The translations under genes were made by a program, and so were the position numbers. Shown piece after piece: positions 57,736 through 64,000 of a stretch of DNA of 64,000 bases. Source of the stretch: Pseudomonas sp. UBA4617 (GTDB lineage: Bacteria > Pseudomonadota > Gammaproteobacteria > Pseudomonadales > Pseudomonadaceae); the NCBI RefSeq assembly GCF_002386445.1, contig NZ_DGIR01000049.1, positions 1-64,000 of the forward strand, given 5' to 3'. Numbering within the stretch: position 1 is the stretch's first letter; every line of letters begins with the position of its first letter. The notes under the pieces were generated by a model. The model worked only from the letters and a program-made list of their open reading frames with translations, was not told where the DNA came from and did not search any database.

Positions 57736-58623
57736 TCAAAGCACGTACACAAAGATGAACAGCCCCACCCACACCACATCGACGAAGTGCCAGTACCAAC
57801 TGGCGGCTTCGAAACCAAAGTGTTTGTCCGGGTTGAAGTGCCCGCGCAGGATGCGCAGGAACATCACGATCAGAATGATCGTGCCAAGTGTCACGTGGGC
57901 CCCGTGGAAGCCGGTCAGCATGAAGAACGTCGCGCCGTAGATCCCCGAACCCAGCGTCAGCCCCAGCTGGGTGTAGGCCTCGTGGTACTCGTAGGCCTGC
58001 AGCGCAATGAAGCTGGCCCCCAGGATGATGGTCAGCGCCATCCACAATTTCAGCGCGCCGCGGTTGTCACGGCGCAGCGCATGGTGGGCAATGGTGATGG
58101 TCACGCTGGAGCTCACCAGCAGGATGGTATTGATCAGCGGCAGGTGCCACGGGTCGATCACTTCCTTGGGCGGTGGGAACAGTTTCGGGTCCGGCGTGTG
58201 CAGTAGCGGCCAGGTGAACTCGAAAGTCGGCCACAGCATGTGCGTCACCCCTTTGGCCCCTTCACCCCCCAACCACGGGCCGGCCAGTACGCGCACATAG
58301 AACAGCGCACCGAAGAACGCCAGGAAAAACATCACCTCGGAAAAGATGAACCAACTCATGCCCCAGCGGAACGAACGGTCCAGCTGCGGGCTGTACAGCC
58401 CCGCGCGGCTCTCCCGCACCACCGAGCCGAACCAGCCAAACAACATGTAGGCCAGGAACAATGCGCCAACGAAGAAGATCAGCGGCCCGTGCGACTCGGG
58501 GTGGCCGGCCTTCATGTCGTTGAACCAGGTGCCCAGGCCGAACACCGTGATGAACATGCCAATGGTGGCGATGATCGGCCATTTGCTCTGTGCCGGGACG
58601 TAGTAGTGCTCGTGACTTGCCAT
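57736..58623 (-). CDS. ctaE: Cytochrome c oxidase subunit III
   Basis: A 295-residue protein with seven membrane segments. Motifs: RWGMSWFIFSEVMFFLAFFG near residue 87-106 and YGATFFMLTGFHGAHVTLGT near 230-249, with HFVDVVWVGLFIFVYVL at the end. It stabilises the aa3 oxidase core and may supply protons. It follows ctaG by 16 bases on the minus strand. Confidence 0.96.
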   Translation of the reverse strand: MASHEHYYVPAQSKWPIIATIGMFITVFGLGTWFNDMKAGHPESHGPLIFFVGALFLAYMLFGWFGSVVRESRAGLYSPQLDRSFRWGMSWFIFSEVMFFLAFFGALFYVRVLAGPWLGGEGAKGVTHMLWPTFEFTWPLLHTPDPKLFPPPKEVIDPWHLPLINTILLVSSSVTITIAHHALRRDNRGALKLWMALTIILGASFIALQAYEYHEAYTQLGLTLGSGIYGATFFMLTGFHGAHVTLGTIILIVMFLRILRGHFNPDKHFGFEAASWYWHFVDVVWVGLFIFVYVL

Positions 58624-58639
58624 TGCTGTTCTCCTTCCC

Positions 58640-59206
58640 TTAACGGGCGCCCTGGACGTCCTGCGCCGCGATATGCGCGACCGGCGGGTGGCGAGCGGTG
58701 ATGTCGAACAAGGTGTAGGCCAGGGTCAGATGCTTCACGCTGGCCGGCAGGTCGCGGTCGACGATGAAGCGCACCGGCATCTCGATGCGTTCGCCGGGTT
58801 GCAGCACCTGCTGGGTAAAGCAGAAGCACTCGGTCTTGTGGAAGTATGCTGCGGCCTCGGCCGGGGTGATGCTGGGGATGGCCTGGGCACTCATTGGTCG
58901 GTCGGTCGGGTTATGGGCGATGAAGATCATCTGGTTCACCGCGCCGGGGTTGACTTCCAGCTGATCCGCCGTGGAGTAGAAGTCCCAGACCATGTCGCCG
59001 GCATTGGTCGACATGAACTGCACCCGCACCGAACGCGTCGGGTCGGCAAGCTGGCTGCCTTCATACTGCCCGCCAGTCTTGCCATTGATGCCGAAGGCCT
59101 TGCACATCACGTCGTAGATCGGCACCAGTGCAAAGCCGAAGGCGAACATCACCACCGTCAGCATCAGCAGGCGCAGCACCAGGCGTCTGAGCGAAAGGCC
59201 ATTCAT
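58640..59206 (-). CDS. ctaG: Cytochrome c oxidase assembly protein Cox11/CtaG
   Basis: A 188-residue membrane-anchored copper chaperone. One N-terminal segment (about 12-30) is followed by a periplasmic domain with the copper motif ECFCFTQQ (about residue 125-132) and VRFIVDRDLP. It inserts copper at the CuB site of subunit I. It lies 10 bases downstream of ctaD. Confidence 0.95.
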   Translation of the reverse strand: MNGLSLRRLVLRLLMLTVVMFAFGFALVPIYDVMCKAFGINGKTGGQYEGSQLADPTRSVRVQFMSTNAGDMVWDFYSTADQLEVNPGAVNQMIFIAHNPTDRPMSAQAIPSITPAEAAAYFHKTECFCFTQQVLQPGERIEMPVRFIVDRDLPASVKHLTLAYTLFDITARHPPVAHIAAQDVQGAR

Positions 59207-59216
59207 GGCAGCGTTC

Positions 59217-60806
59217 CTATTTCACTTCCGGTGGCGTCTGGAAGGTGTGGTAGGGCGCAGGCGAGGGGACCGACCACTCCAGGCCCTCCGCGCCATCCCA
59301 GGGTTTGGCCGGCGCCGGCGCGCCGCCACGGATACACTTGATGACGATGAACAGGAAGAAAATCTGCGTGGCGCCGAACATGAAGGCGCCTATCGACGAC
59401 ACCATGTTGAAGTCGGCGAACTGCAGGTTGTAGTCGGGAATTCGCCGCGGCATGCCGGCCAGCCCTACGAAGTGCATGGGGAAGAACGCCAGGTTCATGC
59501 CGATGAACGACAGCCAGAAGTGCAGCTTGCCGAGGGTTTCGTCGTACATGTGGCCGGTCCATTTCGGCAGCCAGTAATAGGCCGAGGCGAAGATTCCAAA
59601 GATGGCCCCGGGCACCAGCACGTAGTGGAAGTGCGCCACCACGAAGTAGGTGTCGTGGTACTGGAAGTCGGCCGGCGCGATGGCCAGCATCAACCCGCTG
59701 AAGCCGCCGATGGTGAACAGGATGACGAAGGCGATGGCAAACAGCATCGGCGTCTCGAAGGTGAGCGAGCCCTCCCACATGGTGCTGACCCAGTTGAACA
59801 CTTTCACCCCGGTGGGCACGGCAATCAGCATGGTTGCGTACATGAAGAACAGTTCGCCGACCACCGGGATGCCAACCACGAACATGTGGTGGGCCCAGAC
59901 GATGAATGACAGGAAGGCGATCGCACCGGTGGCGTACACCATGGAGGTGTAGCCGAACAGCGGCTTGCGCGAGAACGCCGGGATGATCGAACTGACCGCG
60001 CCGAAGGCCGGCAGGATCATGATGTAGACCTCTGGGTGGCCGAAGAACCAGAACACGTGCTGGAACAGCACCGGGTCACCGCCGCCGGCGGCACTGAAAA
60101 AGCTGGTGCCGAAGTGGATGTCCATCAGCATCATGGTCACCACACCGGCCAGCACCGGCATCACTGCAATCAGCAGGAACGCGGTGATCAGCCAGGTCCA
60201 GACGAACAGCGGCATTTTCATCAAAGTCATGCCCGGCGCACGCAGGTTGAGGATGGTGGCGATCACGTTGATCGCGCCCATGATCGAGCTGATACCCATC
60301 AGATGGATGGCGAATATGAAGAAGGTGACGCTGGCCGGGGCATAGGTGGTGGACAGCGGGGCGTAGAAGGTCCAGCCGAAATTCGGCCCGCCTCCCGGGC
60401 TGAACAAAGTCGACACCAGCAACAGGAAGGCTGCCGGCAACAACCAGAAACTGAAGTTGTTCATTCGTGGCAGGGCCATGTCGGGCGCACCGATCATCAG
60501 CGGGATCATCCAGTTGGCCAGGCCGACGAAGGCCGGCATCACGGCGCCGAACACCATGATCAGGCCGTGCATGGTGGTCATCTGGTTGAAGAATGCCGGT
60601 TCCACGATCTGCAACCCGGGCTGGAACAGCTCGGCGCGGATTACCATGGCGAACGAGCCGCCGAGCAGGAACATGATGAAGCTGAACCACAGGTACATCG
60701 TGCCAATGTCCTTGTGGTTGGTGGTCATCACCCAGCGCATCAGGCCCTTGGCCGGCCCGTGTGCATGCTCATGGCCGTGGGCGTGGTCGTCGATCACTGC
60801 ACTCAT
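59217..60806 (-). CDS. ctaD: Cytochrome c oxidase (aa3) subunit I
   Basis: A 529-residue protein with 12 membrane segments. CuB and haem ligands lie in WFFGHPEVYIMILP (His-Tyr crosslink region), WAHHMFVVG and HFHYVLVPGA. The D-channel Asn/Asp pattern and LFFMYATMLIAVPTGVKVFN (K-channel Lys) are kept. The His-rich N-terminus (DDHAHGHEHAHGPAKG) is usual in Pseudomonas aa3 enzymes. The ATG at 60806 was chosen since family sequence starts MSAVID. It is the catalytic subunit of a cytochrome c-dependent oxidase. Confidence 0.97.
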   Translation of the reverse strand: MSAVIDDHAHGHEHAHGPAKGLMRWVMTTNHKDIGTMYLWFSFIMFLLGGSFAMVIRAELFQPGLQIVEPAFFNQMTTMHGLIMVFGAVMPAFVGLANWMIPLMIGAPDMALPRMNNFSFWLLPAAFLLLVSTLFSPGGGPNFGWTFYAPLSTTYAPASVTFFIFAIHLMGISSIMGAINVIATILNLRAPGMTLMKMPLFVWTWLITAFLLIAVMPVLAGVVTMMLMDIHFGTSFFSAAGGGDPVLFQHVFWFFGHPEVYIMILPAFGAVSSIIPAFSRKPLFGYTSMVYATGAIAFLSFIVWAHHMFVVGIPVVGELFFMYATMLIAVPTGVKVFNWVSTMWEGSLTFETPMLFAIAFVILFTIGGFSGLMLAIAPADFQYHDTYFVVAHFHYVLVPGAIFGIFASAYYWLPKWTGHMYDETLGKLHFWLSFIGMNLAFFPMHFVGLAGMPRRIPDYNLQFADFNMVSSIGAFMFGATQIFFLFIVIKCIRGGAPAPAKPWDGAEGLEWSVPSPAPYHTFQTPPEVK

Positions 60807-60849
60807 GTCCTGTCTCCTGCAATCCATTGATTGCCGCGAGTAACCCGGT

Positions 60850-61977
60850 TCATTGCGCTTCTGCCTGCTTCAGTGCCAACACGTCCTTCGGCGTGACCAT
60901 GTCGCCTTTGTTGTTGCCCCAGGCGTTGCGCTCGTAGGTGACGACGGCGGCGATGTCGACTTCCGAAAGCTGCTTGCCGAACGCGGCCATGGCAGTGCCG
61001 GGCTTGCCATGGAAGACGATGCCCAGGTGGGCTTCCTTCGGCCCGGTAGCGATCTTCGAGCCCTTGAGCGCAGGGAACATCGGCGGCAAGCCCTGGCCTT
61101 CGGCCTGGTGACAGGCCACGCAGGTGGTGTGGTAGACCTTGTCGCCACGCTCCACCAGCTCTTGCAGGGTCCATTCCTTGCTGGTCAGCTCCTTGAGCTT
61201 GGCGGCTTCGGCCTTGCGCTCGCCGAGCCAGGCGTCGTAATCGGCCTTGGACTTGACCTCGACCACCACCGGCATGAAGCCATGGTCCTTGCCGCACAGC
61301 TCGGTGCACTGACCACGGTAGATGCCGGGCTGGTCGATACGGGTCCAGGCTTCGTTGACGAAACCGGGGATGGCATCACGCTTGACCGCGAACGCCGGTA
61401 CCCACCAGGAGTGGATGACGTCGGCGGCGGTCACCAGAAAGCGCACCTTGGCGCCGACCGGCAACACCAGCGGCTGGTCGACTTCGAGCAGGTAGTGTTC
61501 GTCCTTGGGTGCCTGGTTATTGATCTGATCGGCAGGCGTGGCCAGGTTGCTGAAGAACTCCACGTCCTGGCCAAGGTATTTGTAGTGCCATTTCCACTGG
61601 TAGCCGGTGACCTGAATGTCGATGTCCGACTCGCTGGCATCGTAGATGTCGATCAGGGTCTTGGTGGCCGGGATCGCCATCGCCACCAGAATCAGGAACG
61701 GGACTACGGTCCAGAGGATCTCCACCCAGGTATGCTCGTGGAAATGCGCAGCCTGCTGGCCGGTGGAGCGGCGGTGGATGACCATGGACCAGAACATCGC
61801 GCCGAACACAACGACGCCGATGATCACGCAGATCCAGAAGATGGTCATGTGCAGGTCGAAGACGGCGTTGGAGACTTCCGTCGCCCCCGGGTGCATGTTC
61901 ACGGTCCAGGCTGCGTTGGCCTGACCAAAAACCGACCACAACAGGAGGCCCATCCAGACATGTGGATGTCGCATCAT
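60850..61977 (-). CDS. ctaC: Cytochrome c oxidase subunit II with a fused cytochrome c domain
   Basis: A 375-residue protein. A signal peptide (cleavage near ANA) and two membrane segments (about 43-65 and 83-103) lead to the CuA domain with HSWWVPAFAVK and GQCTELCGKDHGFMPVVV, whose Cys2His2Met/Glu ligands are intact. A C-terminal cytochrome c domain (about 275-365) has CVACH and MFPALKGS. This makes it a caa3-like oxidase. The ATG at 61977 follows AGGGGAA; the next codon is also ATG. Confidence 0.96.
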   Translation of the reverse strand: MMRHPHVWMGLLLWSVFGQANAAWTVNMHPGATEVSNAVFDLHMTIFWICVIIGVVVFGAMFWSMVIHRRSTGQQAAHFHEHTWVEILWTVVPFLILVAMAIPATKTLIDIYDASESDIDIQVTGYQWKWHYKYLGQDVEFFSNLATPADQINNQAPKDEHYLLEVDQPLVLPVGAKVRFLVTAADVIHSWWVPAFAVKRDAIPGFVNEAWTRIDQPGIYRGQCTELCGKDHGFMPVVVEVKSKADYDAWLGERKAEAAKLKELTSKEWTLQELVERGDKVYHTTCVACHQAEGQGLPPMFPALKGSKIATGPKEAHLGIVFHGKPGTAMAAFGKQLSEVDIAAVVTYERNAWGNNKGDMVTPKDVLALKQAEAQ

Positions 61978-62347
61978 TGCGGGTTCCCCTTCTCGTTCTT
62001 GTAGTCCCGGAGGCGTGGCCTGCGGCAAGAGGGAACGGCGGTCAAGACTGCCTGGCTTCGACGACCGAGCCCCTGCTAAAAGCAGTCGGGCCTCATCAAC
62101 GAATCACGTTCACCGGGAGTATAGACAGCGACCAATGGCACGCAACGACACCGGTGAAATGAACTTCATGAAATGGCCGAACCCGTCGGAAAACCGCGCG
62201 CTTGACAACGCGTGGCGCGATAATGGCATTTCGATATGCCTGAGCATGCGCAGCTTTGCGCCACTTATAACAAATGCGTCTTAGGTATTCTGTATACCGA
62301 GCTAATTTAGTGTCTTCCGTTTGAAACGTAATGTCCCTGGAGTTGTC
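61978..62347. promoter_or_regulatory. Divergent promoter region between ctaC and the hypothetical gene
   Basis: A 370-base gap with no credible gene. It holds a hairpin around CTGCT-AAA-AGCAG (about 62071-62083) and a small dyad GGTAT-TCTGT-ATACC (62284-62298) in an AT-rich stretch just before the plus-strand gene. Both flanking promoters should be here; I cannot assign -35 and -10 elements firmly. Confidence 0.4.
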
Positions 62348-62989
62348 ATGAACATCGCTGCTGTACGCGAGCAGGTAAGCCAAGCCCACCAACACGAAGG
62401 CCAGACCGGCCAACTGAAAAAGCGTCTCGAGTTGCAACTGCCCCATCTGCACCCCTCGATTCAACTGCCTGAGCAGGACGCCCAGGGTACTTTGGCGCGC
62501 TTCGTCAGCGCCTATATCGACCAGGTTCCGGAGTTGCTGGAGGCTGCCCACGAAGTGGCGCGGGAAGCCGGCATCGAGTCGCAAATCAAACCTGTACTGA
62601 AGATTGCCGAAGCCTATTTCCTCCAGCCACCGAGCGTGATGCAGGGCCATGTGGGCCTGGATTGCCTGCTGGACGAGGCTTATCTGGCGCACCGCCTGGT
62701 GGAAGAGGTCAACGACCTGTATATCCGCCACTTCCAGCAGCCGCTGATCCCGGTCGACACTACCGTTGCCAACCTGATCGCCCACCAGTTGATCGGCGAG
62801 GAATTTGCCAACCAGCTGGACGAGGTGGTGCATCACTCTGTCGACGAAATGCTCGATGAAGAAAGCTTTGCCGTGGAATCGGTGGAGGCCTACCGTGAAA
62901 AGCTCAGTAGCCCGGAAACCGGCGCAGCCTGGAAGCGCTGGCCATGCCTGTCACGGCAACTGGGTGTGGAGCTGGACCAGCCGGCATGA
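62348..62989 (+). CDS. Conserved hypothetical protein next to the cox cluster
   Basis: A 213-residue soluble, acidic, largely helical protein with no signal peptide or membrane segment. I do not recognise a domain. A central stretch KPVLKIAEAYFLQPPSVMQG and the acidic patch DEMLDEESFAVESVEAY are notable. GGAG lies 7-10 bases before the ATG at 62348. From memory an equivalent gene sits between coxB and a sulfate permease gene in P. aeruginosa, so the position is conserved. Function unknown. Confidence 0.75.
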   Translation: MNIAAVREQVSQAHQHEGQTGQLKKRLELQLPHLHPSIQLPEQDAQGTLARFVSAYIDQVPELLEAAHEVAREAGIESQIKPVLKIAEAYFLQPPSVMQGHVGLDCLLDEAYLAHRLVEEVNDLYIRHFQQPLIPVDTTVANLIAHQLIGEEFANQLDEVVHHSVDEMLDEESFAVESVEAYREKLSSPETGAAWKRWPCLSRQLGVELDQPA

Positions 62990-63009
62990 CCCCCTGATAC
63001 AAGCTGTTC

Positions 63010-63045
63010 CGGCCTCTTCGCGGGGCTTACCCGCGAAGAGCTCCG
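63010..63045. repeat. REP palindrome
   Basis: CTCTTCGCGGG (63014-63024) and CCCGCGAAGAG (63030-63040) form a perfect 11-bp stem with the loop GCTTA. It lies between convergent genes, like the thrB-znuA copy, and could terminate either. Confidence 0.75.
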
Positions 63046-63069
63046 ATCAGGCAATGCACATCTTCAGCT

Positions 63070-64000
63070 TCAGGCCCCAACCCCCGCCGTTGTCCGCAAG
63101 CGCCCCTCGATCCGCCGCTTCAACCGGCGCTGCTCGATCAGCAGGCGCGACCCATTGGCGGCGTTGCTGCGCCCCCAGTCCTCCAGCAACTCAAGGCACG
63201 AGTGGTCGATATAGCTCAGGTTGCCCAACGGCACATGCAGGGTGGTCCCCGACGGCACGGCATCCAGCACCTGAGTCAGCGCCGGCACCTTGAGAAAGGT
63301 GGCCGCACCACTAAGCCGCAACTCCATGTGTCCGGCTTCCTCCAGGTTCACCAGGTTGATCTTCAAACGCGCCGCCTTGAACGCCAGCTTCAGCAAGGTC
63401 AGGGCAAAGCCCAGCAACACGCCGGTCAGCAAGTCGGTGAAGATAATCGCCAGCGCCGTCGCCGCGTAGGTGAACATCGGCATGCGGCCATAGCGGCCCA
63501 GTCCACGGAATGCCTTGAAATCCACCAGTTTGACACCGGTAAAGACCAGCACCCCGGCCAGGCTCGCCACCGGGATCTGCTGCAGCACGCTGCTCAGCGC
63601 CACGACGAATGCCAGCAGCCACAGCCCATGGAAGATCGCCGAAGCCCGGGTCTGTGCGCCGGCCTGGACATTGGCCGAACTGCGCACGATCACCCCGGTC
63701 ATCGGCAATGCCCCCAACACCCCGCAGAGCATGTTGCCTATGCCCTGGGCCGACAGTTCACGGTCGAAGTCCGAACGCTGGCCACTGTGCATGCGGTCGA
63801 CCGCCGCCGCTGACAACAAGGTTTCCGCGCTGGCGATGAACGCCAGCGCGAACGCGGCGAGCAGCAGGGTAGGGTCGGCCAGCTGCATCAGGTCGGCCGG
63901 GCGAATCCAGTCGATCGCCTCGGACAGGTCAGCCGGTACCTGCACCCGGTTCACCGGCAAGGCCAACCACATGCTGATGACCGTCATCGTCGCCACGCCG
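63070..64000 (-). CDS. SulP family anion permease, C-terminal part (cut by window end)
   Basis: The frame stays open to the window edge, so the N-terminus is missing. The visible 310 residues contain the last membrane segments of a SulP transporter (ALAFIASAETLLSAAAVDRM, GNMLCGVLGALPMTGVIVRS) and a C-terminal STAS domain (about the last 90 residues, with LSYIDHSCLELLEDWG). SulP proteins carry sulfate, bicarbonate or dicarboxylates; the substrate cannot be told from this part. It is convergent with the hypothetical gene. Confidence 0.9.
   Translation of the reverse strand, partial: GVATMTVISMWLALPVNRVQVPADLSEAIDWIRPADLMQLADPTLLLAAFALAFIASAETLLSAAAVDRMHSGQRSDFDRELSAQGIGNMLCGVLGALPMTGVIVRSSANVQAGAQTRASAIFHGLWLLAFVVALSSVLQQIPVASLAGVLVFTGVKLVDFKAFRGLGRYGRMPMFTYAATALAIIFTDLLTGVLLGFALTLLKLAFKAARLKINLVNLEEAGHMELRLSGAATFLKVPALTQVLDAVPSGTTLHVPLGNLSYIDHSCLELLEDWGRSNAANGSRLLIEQRRLKRRIEGRLRTTAGVGA

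Overview
The window is chromosomal DNA of a Pseudomonas of the P. putida group. The evidence is the gene content and order (glutarate catabolism, split pntAA-pntAB-pntB, algB-kinB, dsbA-cc4-engB-polA, zur-znuABC, katE, metNIQ and the aa3 cox cluster), GC-rich codon use, GTG starts, Crc/Hfq-type and AlgU-type signals, and the short REP palindromes typical of this group. I see no rRNA, tRNA, CRISPR array, prophage or insertion sequence. This is core-type chromosome, and most genes belong to well-known families.

Layout. 0.2-4 kb: glutaryl-CoA pathway (CoA-transferase, gcdH) divergent from its LysR regulator. 4.1-7.1 kb: three-gene proton-translocating transhydrogenase. 7.2-8.7 kb: succinyl-CoA:acetate CoA-transferase type enzyme. 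8.7-12.7 kb: DUF1127 gene, then three tandem secreted DUF2388 paralogues translationally coupled to a large DUF4105 protein with an HELTH motif. The region in front carries many ACTGT/ACAGT elements. 13-19.6 kb: citrate transporter with a Crc-like leader, TerC, Na/Pi cotransporter-like protein, anchored M16 peptidase, DUF5924-type protein. 19.8-23.2 kb: four-gene Mla-like lipid transport operon. 23.3-26.3 kb: fused SpmA/SpmB-like protein and gltP, whose upstream region has an AauR-like palindrome and a sigma-54-like promoter. 26.7-28.7 kb: Ivy-family protein, DUF1328 and two envelope proteins.

28.9-39.9 kb: AlgB/KinB two-component system, CSS-type EAL phosphodiesterase, AmpDh2-like amidase, GGEEF diguanylate cyclase, EEP hydrolase, dsbA, cytochromes c4 and c5-like, engB. 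40.0-43.1 kb: polA with a strong candidate for the AlgU-dependent sRNA ErsA in the same place as Spot 42 in enteric bacteria. 43.1-48.3 kb: DUF2782, thrB and the zinc uptake locus znuA / zur-znuC-znuB. 48.4-53.3 kb: katE and metN-metI-metQ. 53.4-62 kb: the cytochrome aa3 oxidase cluster with its assembly factors (Sco1, CtaB, CtaA, SURF1, CtaG). 62.3-64 kb: a conserved hypothetical gene and the 3' part of a SulP permease cut by the window end.

Themes. Envelope stress and c-di-GMP genes (algB, kinB, EAL, GGEEF, ersA, dsbA) lie close together. The least understood locus, and the best candidate for an undescribed system, is the DUF2388 x3 - DUF4105 operon with its repeat-rich control region at 8.9-12.7 kb. 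All calls are from reading the sequence and from memory of families; no database search was run.
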